Shown: positions 23,669 to 37,100, numbered from the stretch's first letter. The stretch: DNA of 64,000 nt from Anadara kagoshimensis (GCA_021292105.1 JACFYK010000033.1:62001-126000), one strand, 5' to 3'. Numbers and translations are program-made. Notes: generated by a model from the letters alone, not told the origin.

Positions 23669-23935
23669 GCAGATTATCACAGAGGTCTAACACGACAAAT
23701 CTCTTGATTAGTTGACCAGTGGTCAGTTTTTGGGGGTTTGACCTTTTTCTACGAAACCAATGACCTGCGTTCAGGGCACATGGTCACCGCCCTAAAATTA
23801 TGTAAATAAAGGTACTGAGTACTATTTACCGTCGGCGTGACCTGACGCGTTGACACGTTGTTTCACGTTGACATTAATTACTAATAGCTATTGTCATATG
23901 GTTTCCCTGGGTCTTAACTCTCTGTGGTAATCTGC
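23669..23935. repeat. Possible small inverted-repeat element upstream of the ORF1
   Basis: GCAGATTATCACAGAGGTCT at 23,669 and the reverse complement of 23,914-23,935 agree at about 18 of 22 positions. The 267-bp interval may be a MITE, or part of the 5' UTR of the LINE-like gene. No target duplication seen. Confidence 0.4.
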
Positions 23936-25580
23936 ATGTTTGATAATAATTGTGAAAGAAAAGTATTTAGCTTGTTTAAAATAAAGCTATTTGCGGGTTC
24001 GTAAAAATCCCTCTTTTATGTTGTAAATTAAATTAATAAACATATCAAGCTGGGTTAAATTATTTGCTTTTGTGATAAACGAGAATTATACTTGCAAAAA
24101 ATGTTAGAGTTATATCCAAATTATATAAGTCAAGACTATTTAAAATTAATTGTGGCTAATTTTTATAATAAAATGATAAAAATAAAGTTGAATTTTGAAA
24201 TTAAATTATTAAAAATATAAAGAAAAAATTATAAAACAAATCTTATTCACAGATTGTATTAGAATACCGATTTGTTTCAAATTTTAACCTAAATTTTTAA
24301 GTTTAAGGTTTTGAATTTAATCATAGAATACATTCAAAAATGATACATGACAATCCCCTTATGTATATCAAAGTTATTTCTCTGGGAATTACAGTATTGT
24401 TAGCTTTCTCTGTGTTTATGCTTTTAATAGCTGAAAACATGCCAGCAATGTCAGAATTTGTTCCACTAATATTTTAAGTGTAACACGGCGAGCGTAAAAA
24501 AATATCAAATTACAAATCACATACAAATTTGTTGTGATAGCTACAAAGATTTTCATTTAAAGAAAACTGAGCTCTAACTTTTTTCTTTTTTTTTTTTTAT
24601 CTAAAATCCAAATGGAATTTTATTACCGTTAAACTGATGGTGATCGCTTGAAGAATTTGTTAGACGAGACACATAAAAGTCTAAAACATTTATCAGAAAT
24701 GCTGTAAAAAGACAATAAAAAAGCCTCTATCATTTGACTAAAATAATCAATAATTTTCAACTTCTGGGATGAAATGTGTAGGATTGGGAGCAACTTACCT
24801 GATAATAAAAAAGAATATTATGTATTTAGGGTGCAACTTTCTCAATTCACAAACAATGGAGTACTATTTACTCATATTGACGAATATTTTCCAAAATGTA
24901 TATTGCCCTAAGTACGTATGATGTCCACAAATGTTTCAATAAATTATATCTAATTATTGAAATAAAGAAGAATTATAAAGTTTAGTTAAACTTAATAAAT
25001 TTTCAAGAAAATTATGTGAAATCTTTATATAGAAACTAATGACAAGTTAGTGGTAAAATTTTAGTATTTAATTCATAAATTAAAAAAGTATTATTTTGTT
25101 TCTTAGATCACTTTTTGATTGACTGTAATTTTGATTCGGATTCACATCGGATTGTTTGTTTCTTCATAACTTGAAATTTTACCAGACTTTTAAAATCGCC
25201 TTTCATTTGATATATTAGCGAATCATCACTCCAAGAACCTTAAGCCTCATCAATTGGACAACGTATCTGTGTATATAATAATATTTCTTATTTGACTTTT
25301 ATGTGTCTTTTTAGTGTCTCATAAGTCACTTTTGGCTAATTTATATAGATCTAATGAAATTTAAGTTTAATGCTTAGTGGCACTTAAATAATATTTATTA
25401 TTATTATCTAATAGAGTAAAAAAAATCTGTTAAATTCACAGGAAACAATTTGAGAAATAAAGAAACTTGACAAACCTGATCTTTTCTATCAATATTGTTC
25501 AACATGAAGTCAAACCGGTTAAAGGCAAGGGTTTACAAGCGGTAATAAAAAAAATTTAACTACTCTTATCAAATTTAGAA
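23936..25580. other. Intron 3 AT-rich stretch without genes
   Basis: No coding signal. One stretch of about 43 bp (24,310-24,352, core AATCATAGAATACATTCAAA) recurs at 43,267-43,310, so part of this is dispersed repeat. Confidence 0.6.
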
Positions 25581-25601
25581 ACAAGAGCACCGCAAAGCGG
25601 A

Positions 25602-25876
25602 GCATTATACGCCCGTGTCATATCAAGTAGAAGTATTTGCTAAAAGTATAAAGAAACAATAGAACTCAACCTGTGACCTTGACCTTCAATATTCTGACCT
25701 AAATTTTAAATGCGACACACCGCCTTCCCATAATACATGTTTGGTATAAGTTTCATCTTGATATCCTAATCGAGTCAAAAGATATGGACCGGACAAGAAA
25801 AATGTTAACGTACGTACGGACGGACAGACGGACAACGCCATACCATAATACGTCCCGTTACACGGGCGTATAATAA
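25602..25876. mobile_element. MITE-like element with 15-bp inverted ends
   Basis: Left end ATTATACGCCCGTGT and right end ACACGGGCGTATAAT are perfect complements. A GGACGGACAGACGGAC tract lies about 40 bp inside the right end. Too short to encode a transposase. The element sits in cyclin D intron 3. Confidence 0.75.
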
Positions 25877-26867
25877 AACTAATTCAAAAATTAATAATAA
25901 TTTGTAGATACGAAAATATACTGTAAATTCAGTATGAAAAAGTCCACTATATACATGGGTTGTAAATTCCTTTTTAAGTAATGCCCGAATCAGTTTTGTA
26001 ATAATTTCCTGTAAAAAAAATTCCATAGTAAAATACACTATTTTTGAATGAAAGTCAATCCTGGTAATTTCAACACAGTCTATAAGGTTGTTAAATATTA
26101 TCGAATTGTTTGATTTAGTCAGTTCACACATCATTATAATCCAGTATAGACATCCAAATTATTTAAATGGAACACCACTTATTATTTTCATATGCATTAT
26201 CAAAATTCACATAAAATAACTCAAAAACCTTCCTTATTCTTATACAAAATTCCATATTTATATAATATTCTAAGTAAACAAACTAATTTTAGAAATTATA
26301 GATAAAACTGAGCTCTAAAAATAAATAAAAAAAATAAATAAATAAAAATAAAACACATACACTATTCTAGAACAAAGAATATTCTCTGGTACCTAAATAT
26401 AAGAGACATAATAAGGTCACGACCTCTTATCCTAAAACAAGTTAACACCCTATAAAAACTATATAATTCAACCAAGTAAACCTACAATCCTGTTGCAGTC
26501 TTACAAGGGAATGACTTACATTTGTTCATGTTTATTATTTTGTTACTATACTAGGTAATGGTATTGTACTCGCAGAATTAAAATTATCTACAAGGGGAAA
26601 TATGTTAAGGTCATGTCCATTTGTTTTAATCTAGGAAAGACGACATCGCAGGCTGATTGTTCCATATTTTACTGTTGAAGTGCATACGTGACAATCACTC
26701 CGGTACATTGTTTTATGGTTACCATATTCTTTCATACTCTTTCAGTGTATGCTAATATCACAATACATCCGGTTGCTAAGAGAGAATTATGTAAATTTTG
26801 TAGTTTGATCTGGGGACACATTGGAAATGACATCCTAATTTGATTAAAACTTAATTTGTATTTTCAG

Positions 26868-27007
26868 ATTGCAAATTCATGCTTCATCTGCCGTCAGTGA
26901 TTGCAGCAAGTAGTATAGGGGCAGCGGCAAAAGGCCTTTTACAAACAATACCAGATTCTAATAACAAGTTATTACAAGAACTTCACCATATCACAAATAT
27001 TGATGTT
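26868..27007 (+). CDS. ccnd: Cyclin D, exon 4
   Basis: Two bases complete the split Asp, then 46 codons: CKFMLHLPSVIAASSIGAA to HHITNIDV. It corresponds to VKFISNPPSMVAAGSVVAAV in vertebrate cyclin D1, the second cyclin fold. Acceptor TTGTATTTTCAG; donor GTAAGT, phase 0, with a CA microsatellite starting four bases later. Confidence 0.95.
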
Positions 27008-27011
27008 GTAA

Positions 27012-27012
27012 G

Positions 27013-27053
<41 letters not shown>
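27012..27053. repeat. CA microsatellite next to the exon 4 donor
   Basis: About 20 CA units directly after GTAAGT. Confidence 0.95.
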
Positions 27054-27054
<1 letters not shown>

Positions 27055-27373
27055 TAATTCGTTAATTATCACACGTTTTTTGGTTATAACTTTGGACAAT
27101 TGTAAACTGATTAATAAGATTTTAACCGTTGATAATGCTGTAACATTATGCGATTTTGAAGACATTTTACAATGTAGTGGTTAAAATTTAATTATATAAA
27201 AAGTACTTGGTTAGCACTTCTTGTCGGAGATTTAATTCATTAAGTATAACTTTGTAATATCTTTATTACTTTGAAAATACATTCATCGGTATAACATGCA
27301 ACTGCATACAGTATGTGGTGTCAAGACAGTGACACATAATTAGTAATTTAATGTACATGTAATTACTTAATAA

Positions 27374-27770
27374 CTAATAATTAATAATAAATACAAATGG
27401 AGAATGAAGTAAATAATAAAATGACTGGAGTTGAACAGGTTTAGAACGTAGAAGAAAAGATGTTTTGATATATTTGTTTCCCAAATTGCACCGTGAATTC
27501 TGACAATTCCAATACAGTTTGAAGACTTCAAGTAATAACTGTATAGATTTAAACATGCTTGGTTTCTTCCAAAAATATTCTTTGATATATTTCAATCTAA
27601 AATGGTGATACAGAGCACATTGTAACATAAAATGAAACTCGTCCTCAATACGGTTCAAACCATGAAAACAGAAACGATTGTGCTTTTCAACTTTTTTAAA
27701 TCTGCCAGTTTCTATAGCTAATTGATGTGAGTACAGACGAAGTTTAGCCAAGTTCACTTATTATTGAGCT
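27374..27770 (-). mobile_element. LINE ORF2 C-terminal fragment in intron 4
   Basis: Minus-strand reading NLAKLRLYSHQLAIETGRF followed by CFHGLNRIEDEFHFMLQC and YFWKKPSMFKSI. This is the post-RT tail also found at 2.1, 11.9, 49.9 and 54.2 kb. Only the tail remains, in one open frame of 127 codons that ends close to the 3' end of the element. 5'-truncated and dead. Confidence 0.75.
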
Positions 27771-28205
27771 GGTATTTGTTTACAAAGATATGTTTGTATA
27801 CAAAAGTTTCCAATAAGCTATTCAAAAATATTACATTTGCTTGACGCTTGTATTTGTGAAAAGCTTAGCCTGATCAAGAACATGTTGTTTAATTAAAATA
27901 AAAGAAAGTTTGTGATCAAAAGCCATACATGTACATGTACATCATGCATACCAAGTTAACATAACTTCTCCTTTATATATATAAAGAATTTTACAGAATT
28001 TTAACCAGTACCTAAAAATACGAATTTTCTTAGTTGTGTACAATGGTAATCTGCCTAATTCACATTAAAATAGTATTATTCATAGTTACTGTAGTATTTT
28101 TAATACCAAGTAAATGTTTGCAAAAATCTAGCTGTACCTTTTCAATGATGATTTTATTATTATATGTAATATATTTCCCACCTGAAATTATTAAGGTTGC
28201 AATTG

Positions 28206-28211
28206 TGCAAT

Positions 28212-28258
<47 letters not shown>

Positions 28259-28260
28259 TT
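28206..28260. repeat. ATTT microsatellite forming the acceptor tract of exon 5
   Basis: About 14 ATTT units end at the bases ATTAACAG of the exon 5 acceptor, so the polypyrimidine tract is largely microsatellite. Confidence 0.9.
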
Positions 28261-28265
28261 AACAG

Positions 28266-28409
28266 GAATGTTTGAAATCATGTCAAGTACAAATTCAGCA
28301 GATTTTAATTTCAAAAGCTGTCACTACAAAAATGGACCATCACTATGTTGATTATCGCAATGTGGGTCAGCCGACCACACCAACAGATGTTCAAGATATT
28401 GTTTTCTAG
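28266..28409 (+). CDS. ccnd: Cyclin D, exon 5 with the C-terminal phosphodegron
   Basis: 47 codons and a stop, ECLKSCQVQIQQILISKAV to TTPTDVQDIVF. It matches vertebrate cyclin D1 ECLRACQEQIEALL-type sequence and its C-terminal TPTDVRDVDI. The TP threonine corresponds to Thr286 of human cyclin D1, whose phosphorylation (GSK3-beta or other kinases) drives nuclear export and ubiquitin-dependent turnover, so turnover control is probably conserved. The acidic run of vertebrate D1 before this motif is absent, and the tail is short. TAG stop at 28,407-28,409. Confidence 0.95.
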   Translation, partial: ECLKSCQVQIQQILISKAVTTKMDHHYVDYRNVGQPTTPTDVQDIVF

Positions 28410-28690
28410 GTAAATATTAATTTTCACTATGCCATTCAAAATATTTATAAACACCTAAGTTTTAAAAAAGAATCATGTGACTGGTCAAAGATTATGGGAA
28501 CATAGTGATGGTAAGACTTCCTTATATATATATATATATATTTCTATTTCTAGGTGTAACTTGGTGGAATGCATTGAAAACGCTGATCCTTACATTTTAT
28601 CTCATAGGATCAGTTAGTTTTGTGATTAAATAATAACTTGTTATCTACTATATGTGTATGAATTGTTACTGTCTAGTTAATTTTATAATG
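28410..28690 (+). other. Probable cyclin D 3' UTR and poly-A region
   Basis: AT-rich, with a TA microsatellite at about 28,521-28,540 and a candidate signal ATTAAA near 28,625. Which signal is used cannot be told from sequence. Confidence 0.4.
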
Positions 28691-29920
28691 GAATATTTAT
28701 CACAGTATTGTTTTTTCTTATTATTTAATTATTTTATTCACTACCAACTTCCTGCACTTTTCTTCTTCGCATGCATTTTTTTTGGAATAGAATAGAATGG
28801 TTTCAATATAGTATTGGAAGTTTCGTTTGTAAATTTGACATCGGCAGAGATCTGTAAGCCTTTCTAGGAACCACTTTCTTGTAATAAATGGTCTAATACT
28901 TTCAATATATAACATTGCATTATACATAACAATGATTAACATATCTAATCATTACCAATATGCAAAACGTATGTTTAAAGACTTCAATTAAGTTTAACGT
29001 TGCTCTTTTAAACAAAGTTATATTTTAATTTTAGTATTTAAATTTATTCATTTTTAACCGTTGTCCTGCATACATTCTAAATTTGTGAAGATCCAAATCA
29101 AAAACAAGCATGTATTTATATAAATTTAACATGGATAAAAAACCCACAGTAAACTTTCTAGGGTCCGCTGATGATAACAGAAGGAAATAAGGAATACTAT
29201 TAGTGAAGTAAAATTGTCCGAATATGGATGCGTTTAAACTAAAGCCAATTGGTTTGGCTACAAACTGCTATGTAGAGGACATTTTCTATAATTAGGCCCT
29301 ATGTTACTGGACATTTACTCCGGTGCCAAAAGTCAGGAATTTAAAATCAATTGAATCCTATGTCTTTTCTTGTCTTGTCTTGTTTGGTTTTTGTCATTAA
29401 CTTGTATTGTTTCGTGTTCTTAGTTGCGTTTGCTGTTTTTCAGATGCAGTTTTTTGTTCTATTATACCTTCTGAATGATATTTATCTTCTCCACACCAGA
29501 AAATAGATTATTAGCTTTAGATATACCATTCTTGCACCCCAGATAGAAATATCCATGAAAATAGCGGTGAAAGATATCTCCATCTTGCACCCCCCTGTGC
29601 AAGATAGCCTACACGCTCTTTTTCCCGCAAAGATTTATCAATGCAATCAGAGGTGTATCGATAGTTTGGGAACCGTTTCATTACCTCAGGAATTTAGACA
29701 CTGCCGCGCAAACAAATAAACTTAACAATAAAATCTACTTTAGTATATTAAGATTTATTTGATTATGATTTTTTATTCAAACCATAAATCAATAACAAAT
29801 AAAATAATATTTAACATTACTTAATGTGAAACCACTGTTAAATTTAAATTTCTGGCGCCACGACTCAACGAAACCGGTTGGAACCGGTTTACGGTAGTAC
29901 GTCACATCCTGGGTTGAAAA
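28691..29920. other. No gene seen
   Basis: AT-rich DNA. Near 29,530-29,610 a CTTGCACCCC motif occurs twice next to a small TTGCAC/GTGCAA hairpin, probably part of an old repeat. Confidence 0.5.
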
Positions 29921-29945
29921 TTAGAACGTCAAGAACAACATGGAT

Positions 29946-30149
29946 TTATTCAAAATCGCTGTTACTGTCAGTCCAAATAACAGGCATTTTACGCTTCCTG
30001 GACACTTTAGGTGATGATGGTTGTTGGTAAAAATTAATGTTGAATACGCCTCCAGAGATATTTGATCCTTCAAATATGGATTTAATGAGGATGTTGACAG
30101 TTTCCTGTCCTGCGTATTCATACGCCAGTTCCATTGTAATCAATTTCAC
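29946..30149 (-). CDS. Small unrecognised open frame
   Basis: 67 codons with coding-like composition: MELAYEYAGQETVNILIK, then GGVFNINFYQQPSSPKVS and a basic KRK segment, ending WTDSNSDFE. No family recognised. It lies between the cyclin D 3' flank and a strong hairpin, with no visible partner exon. It may be a single exon or chance. Confidence 0.25.
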   Translation of the reverse strand: MKLITMELAYEYAGQETVNILIKSIFEGSNISGGVFNINFYQQPSSPKVSRKRKMPVIWTDSNSDFE

Positions 30150-30198
30150 AAATTGCTATTGGTTTTTATTGATTTCATGTATTTTGTGGTGCAAGAAA

Positions 30199-30354
30199 TA
30201 GAATCAATCACTACTTATGGTACCAGATAGGGAAATCTCAACCCTCGTTCTAATATATTTGGTCCAGAACGAGGCTTGCCGAGTTCTGGACCAAATATAT
30301 TAGAACGAGGGTTGAGATTTCCCTATCTGGCACCATAAGTAGTGATAGATTCTA
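30199..30354. repeat. Near-perfect hairpin, 72-bp arms, 12-base loop
   Basis: Arms 30,199-30,270 and 30,283-30,354 differ at only two positions. The loop is GAGGCTTGCCGA. The core of the arm is CTCGTTCTAATATATTTGG. This could be a MITE of palindromic type or, if transcribed, a long double-stranded RNA source. No target duplication identified. Confidence 0.9.
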
Positions 30355-31135
30355 TTAATCTAGTATCTAGCTTAAAATATGTTGCTTGTAAATTGAAAAT
30401 AAAGTAATACAATCTGAATTGTAACTTCTATATATAAAATGTATCGTATTTATTATTTTTCCCCATTTCCAACACTGTGAGATTACTTTTGTCAAAGATT
30501 GTGATAAGATATTACCATGATCATGCGCCGCTTCCCGTTTTCCATGCGTCTCCAATTTTTTAACGTTTCAATTATCTCCTTCTAAAGTATTGCACCAATT
30601 TTAAAATCTGACATTTTTTTTGTCTCGGAAACAGGCTCCCAGAATTGCATAAATAAATGAATGGGCTTTATTTCTTTGTGGTCTAAACGGAAAATATTCA
30701 AAATTCTTCTTTTTAAAAAGAATAAGTACTAGTTTTAGATATCAAATCTGGCGTCCATATTGCATGTAGTTTCTACCTTATACTAGCTAGTTACTTTCCT
30801 ACAACCCCACTTCCCGTTTATGGAGTGTGACCATGGGTTGAAGATGTACACCAAAAATTAGCAAATTTTAGTCTTAACTTCTTTAGTGTTATGTGCCAAT
30901 ATTTCAATCATTTTTCAAATACAATATAATTGGTGAAACTTAAAAAGATTCAAAACTTTTCCCACCCTAGATTTATGGACAATATTCAAATTCTTACATT
31001 TTGTTACGATGACAACAAAACAAAATTTTTTACCTCAAATAGCTATTTCAATTTCATATGCAGATTTAGATTGTCAAAAACTCCGAATTACGTAGAATGG
31101 CAGATGTTTTTAGTCCTTTTTGTCCAAAATCCACA
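30355..31135. other. No gene seen
   Basis: AT-rich unique-looking DNA before the satellite. Short open frames here show no family resemblance. Confidence 0.5.
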
Positions 31136-34100
31136 TTGTTGTAGCAGAATACAGGATGTACTGAAGCAGAGTACAGATTTACTGTAACAGAGTACAGAGT
31201 GTACTATTGCATCGTACAGAGTGTTAATGTTTCGGAGTAAAGTGAGCTGTAACAGAATAAACTGTTGCATAGTACAGTGTACTGTTATACAATAAAGAGT
31301 GTACTGTCGCAGAGTGCAATGTACTGTAGCAGAGTACAGAGTTTATTTTAGCAGAGAAGAGTACAGAATATGATGTACCAGTGTACATTGTAATGTAGAA
31401 GAGTAGAATATACTGTATCAGAGTACATGGTGTGCTTAAGCAGAGTTTAAAGTATACTGTAGCAGAATATAGAGTTTATGCGGGAACAGAGTACAGTTTC
31501 CTGTTGCAGATCACAGTGTACTGTAACAGAGTACAGATTATAATGTAGCAGAGATAAGAAAACTTTAACAGAGTACAAAGTGTAATGTTGCAGAGAACAG
31601 AGTGTATTGCAGCAGTGTACAGAATTTACTTTAGCTGAGTAAAGTATACTGTAGCAGAGTACAGTGAAATGTAAGAGTATAGAGTGTAATGCAGCAGAGA
31701 ACAGAGTTTACTTAAGCAGAATAAAAAGTGTTATGTAGCAGGATACAGAGTGTACTGTAACATAGTACAGTTTATTGTGACAGTTTACAGTATAACTGAC
31801 TACAGTGTTCTGTAGCAGATAACACAATGTAGTGTTTCTGTGTACAGAGTATAATGTATCAAGGTACATAGTGTACTATAGCAGTGTACAGTGTACTGTT
31901 AAAGAGTACAAAGTGTTATTTAACAAAATACAGAATAATGTAATAGACTACAGTATGCTCTAACAGACTACAGTGTTCTGTAACAGATTACAGAGTGTAA
32001 TATATCAGATTTCATAGAGCACTCTAGTAGAGTACAATGTACTGTTGTATAATACAGTTTGTAATAAAGCAGAGTACATTGCACGGTTAGAAAGTACAGA
32101 TTGTACTTAGCAATGTACACTGTATTGTAATAGAGTACAGAGTGTAATGCTGCAGAGGTCAGTGTACTGTTGCAGAGGTCAGTGCACTGTTGCAGAGCGG
32201 TGTATTGTAGCAGGTTACGTAGTGACAGAGTGCAGAGTTACTGTTGTTGAGAACAGCGTTTACTTTAGCACAGCACAGTATACTCTAGGAGTACAGAGTG
32301 TAAAGTAAAAGAATACAGAGTTTGATATAGCACTGTACAATGTACTCTATCAAATTACAGATTGTACTTAACAGAGTACAGTGTAATGTAACAGAATACA
32401 AAGTGCAATGTAGCAGTTTACTGTAACAAAGTACAAATGTACTATAGCAGAGTATAGTGTACTTTGGCAGAATGCATAGTGTAATGAAGCAGAGTACCGA
32501 GTACAATAACAGATACAAAGTTATATGTAGCAGAGTACAGAATTTATTCTGGCAGATTACAGTGTTGTATAGCAGAGTAATTGTACTATAACAAAGTATA
32601 GTTTGAAGATAGTACAGAGTATACAGATCCAGATTACAGTGTACTGTTAAAGACTACATTGTACTGTAACAGAATATTTAGTGTAATGTTGAAGCGTACA
32701 AAGTGTACTGTTGCAGAGTATAGATTATTGTATAGAGTTTGTTGTTGGAGAGTACAGAGTTCCTTTAACAGAGTACAGAATGTACTGTTGAAGAGTATCG
32801 AGTGCTGTAACAGAATTCAGAGTGTAATGTAGCCGAGTACAGAGTGTAATACAGCAGAGTACAGAGTATTGTAACACAATACAGAGGGTAATATAGCAGA
32901 ATACAGCGTATGCTGTGGCAGAGTTGAATGAAGCAGAATATACTGTTACAGACTATAGTATGTACTTTTGCAGAGTACAGAGTTCCTGTACCAGAGTACA
33001 CAGTGTACTGTTGTAGAGAACAGTATAATATAGTGCAGAGTGTAATCTGTAGAATACAAAGTTTTCTGTAGAAGAGAACATGTGTACTACACAGAGTTGC
33101 CTTTTGCAGAGTACAGTGTAATGTTGCAGAGCAATGTATTGTAGCAGATTGCATAGTAAGATATACAGACTGTACTGCTGCAGAGTAAGTAGTGCTATAA
33201 AGAGTACAGAGTGCTATGTAGCGGACCACAGATACCAATGTTCCACAGTACAATGTTCTGTAAGAAATACAGTGCACTGTAACAGTTGATAGAGAGTACT
33301 GTTGCAGAGTACAGAGTGTACTATTGTATAGTACAGAGTATAATGTTGAAAAGTAAAGTGTACTGTAGAAGAGTACAGAGTTACTGTCGCAGAATACAGT
33401 GTAATGTTACAAGAGTACAGAGTATAATGTTGCAAAGAACAGAGTTTCTGTATCAGAGTACAGAGTGTACTGTTGCAGAGTACTGTTACAGAATACAGAG
33501 TGTACAGTGTTCAATACAGAACACAGAGCGTAATGTAACAGAATGCTCTGTACTGTTACAGAGTACAGAGTGTAAGTTAGTAGAGTACAGAATGTATGGT
33601 AGAGTACAGTGAATAATAACAGATTTCAGAGTGTAATGTAGAAGAGTACACAGTGTAATGTGGAAGAGTACAGAGTTTACTCTAGCAAAGAGTATACTGT
33701 AACAAGACATAAAGTGTAATGTTGTAGACTACAGAGTTATTTTAACAGAATACAGAGTGTACTGTTGCTGAGTACAGTGTACTGTATCAAAGTACAGATT
33801 GGTTAGGGTAAGGGTAATGTTGCAGGGTACAGTGTACTGTAACAGAGTACAAAGTGATATGTAGCAGAGTTTATTTCAGCAGTGTAAAGTGTACTGTTGC
33901 AGAGTAGAGTGTACTGTAGCAGAGTACAGTTGTAACTTACTACAGAGTATACCAGAGTATAGAGTATTGATAAAGACTAAAGTATGCTGTAACAGAATAT
34001 ACAATGTACGAATGCAGAGTACAGAGTGTACTTTTGCAGAGTAAAGTGCACTATAACAGAGTACAGAATGTAATGTAGCAGAGTATCGAATGCAGTAACA

Positions 34101-37100
34101 GAGTACAGACTGTACAGTAATCTGTAACAGAGTACAGAGTGTAAATATAGCAGAGTTCAGTGAACCGCAACATAGTAAAAAGTGATATGTAGCAATGTTG
34201 CAGAATACAGTGTATTCTAACAGATTACTGAGTGTAATGCAGCAGAATATGCTGTAGCAGAGTGCAGAATTTACATTAAATGAATGAAGCAGAGTACAGA
34301 GTATACACATACAGAGTATAGTATGTACTGTTGCAGAGTACAGAGTTTTTGTAATAGAGTGCAAATTACAGAATTTTAATACAGAATAAATATACTGTAA
34401 CAGAATATACAGTGTACTGGAACAGAGTGCAGAGTATAATGTAGCAGAGTACAGAGTGCTGTAACAAATTACAAACTATACAGTATTCTGTAACAGCACA
34501 GAGTGTAATGTAGGAGAGTACTTTCTAATATAGCAGAGTATATAGACTACTGTTGCAGAGTGCAGAGTACTGTAATAGAGTTCAAAAAAGATATGTAGCA
34601 GAGTGCCCAGTATACCGTTGCAAAGTACAGTGTACTGTTGCATAGTAGAGTTTACCTTAGCACAGTACAGTATATTGTAGCAGAGTACAGAATGCACTGT
34701 AGAGGAGTACAGAATATTGTGTAATGATGCAGAGTACAGTGTACTGTAACAGGGTACAGAATGTAATGTTGCAGAGTACAGTGTGTAATGCAGCAGATTA
34801 CATTGTACTGTAATAGCTTACAGAGTGCACTGTTGAAGAGTACAGAAGTTACTTTGGCAGAGAGGACTGTAGCAGAACAAAATGTAATGTGACAGAATAG
34901 TGTACAGTTGCAGTGTAGTGTACTCTCGCAGAGTGCAGAGTGTAATATCGCAGATTACAGACAACTGTAACAGAGTACAGTGTACTGTAAAAGTACAGAG
35001 TGTAATGTATCAGAGTATAGAGTGTACTGAAGCAGAGTACAGAGTGTACTGTTGCTGACTACTGAGTGTTGTCTCCAACAATACAGAATACTGAAACAAA
35101 GTACAGTATACTGTAACAGTGCAGAACGTAATGTTGCAGGAAAGTGTACTGTATCTGAGAACAAATTGTGCTGTTGCAGAGTACAGTGTACTGTAGCAGA
35201 TTACAGTGTGTAATGTCGCATAATAAAGACTACTGTAACAGAGTACAGAGTGTAAAGTTGCAGAGAACAGTTTATTGTAGAAAAGTTCAGTTTAGTGTAG
35301 CTGGTGGTAAGAGTTTACTTTAGAGGAGTAGATTGTACTGTTGCGGAGTAGATCGTGAAATTACAGAGGAGAGTGTAACATTTCAGAATAGAGTGTACTT
35401 AGTAGAGTAGAAGGTACTATTGCAGAGAATAGAGTGTACTGCAGCAAAGTAAAGAATGAACTGTAGCAAAGTATAGAGTGTACTGTAGCAGAATATAGAG
35501 TGTATTGTAGCAGAGTATAGAGTGTACTGTAGCAGAGTATAGTGTGTACTGTAGCAGAGTATAGAGTGTACTGTAGCAGACAATAGAGTGTACTGTAGCA
35601 GAGTATAGTGTGTAATGTAACAGAGAATAGAGTGTTCTGTAACAGAGAATAGAGTGTATTATAGCAGAGAATATAGTGTACTGTAGCAGAGTACAGAGTG
35701 TACTGTAGCAGAGTACAGAGTGTACTGTAGCAGAGTATAGAATGTACTGTAGCAGAGTATAGAGTTCAGTAGCAGAGAATAGAATGTACTGTAGCAGAGA
35801 ATAGAATGCACTGTAGCAGAGTATAGAGTCATGTGGCAGAGTATACAGAGTACTGTAGCAGAGTGTAGAATGTACTGTAGCAGGGTATAAAATGTACTGT
35901 AGCATAGAAAAGTATGTTCTGTAGCAGAGAATAGAATGCACTGTAGCAGAGAATAGAGTGTACTGTAGCAGAGTATAGTTTGTACTGTAACAGCGTATAG
36001 GGTGGACAGTAGCAGAGTATAGAATGTACTGTAGCAGAAAATAGAGTGTACTGTAGCAGAGTATAGACTGTCCTGTAGCAGAGAATAGATTGTCCTGTAG
36101 CAGATAATAGAGTGCACTGTAACAGAGTATAAAAGGTACTGTAGCAGTGTATAGATTGTACTGTAGCAGAGTATAGATTGTCCTGTAGCAGAGAATAGAG
36201 TGTACTGTAGCAGAGTATAGTGTGTACTGTAGCAGAGTATAGTGTGTACTGTAGCAGATTATAGAGTGTACTGTAGCAGAGAATAGATTGTCCTTTAGCA
36301 AAGAATAGAGTGTACTGTAGCAGACAATAGAGTGTACTGTAGCTGAGTATAGATTGTACTGTAGCAGTGTTTTGATTGTCTTGTAGCAGAGTATAGATTG
36401 TCCTGTAGCAGAAAATAGAGTGTACTGTAGCAGAGTATAGTGAGTAATGTAGCAGATGATAGAATGTACTGTAGCAGAGTATAGAGTGTACTGTAGCAGT
36501 GTTTTGGTTGTCTTGTAGCAGAGTATAGATTGTCCTGTAGCAGAAAATAGAGTGTACTGTAGCAGAGTATAGTGTGTAATGTAGCAGATGATAGAATGTA
36601 CTGTAGCAGAGTATAGATTCTCATGCAGCAGAGTATATAGTGCACTGTAGCAGAGTATAGAGTGTCCTGCAAGAGAGTAAAGAGTGTATTGTAGCAGAGT
36701 ATAGAGTGTACTATAGCAGTGTATAGAATGTGCTGCAGCAGGGTATAGAGTGTACCGTAGCAGGGTATAGAGTGTACTGTAGCAGAGAATAGGGTGTCCT
36801 GCAGCAAAGTATGGAATGTGCTGCAGTAGGGTATAGAGTGTACTGTAGCAGGGTACGGAGTGTAATGTAGCAGAGTTTAGAGTGTACTCTAGCAGAGAAA
36901 AGAGTGTACTGTAGCAGAGTATAGTGTGTACTGTAGTAGAATATAGGGTATATTGTTGCAGAATATAGAGTGTACCGTATCCGAGTATAGAGATTACTGC
37001 AGCAGAGTAGAGAGTATACTGTAACAGAGTACAGAGTGTACTTAGAAGAGTATAGAGTGCACTGTAGCAGGGTATAGAGTGCAGTGTAGTAGAGTATATA

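Noticed and set aside
35417-36301. A 294-codon open frame (minus strand) in the satellite
   Set aside because: The 22-bp unit has few stops in several frames, so long frames arise automatically. They overlap one another in different frames and have no start context or homology.
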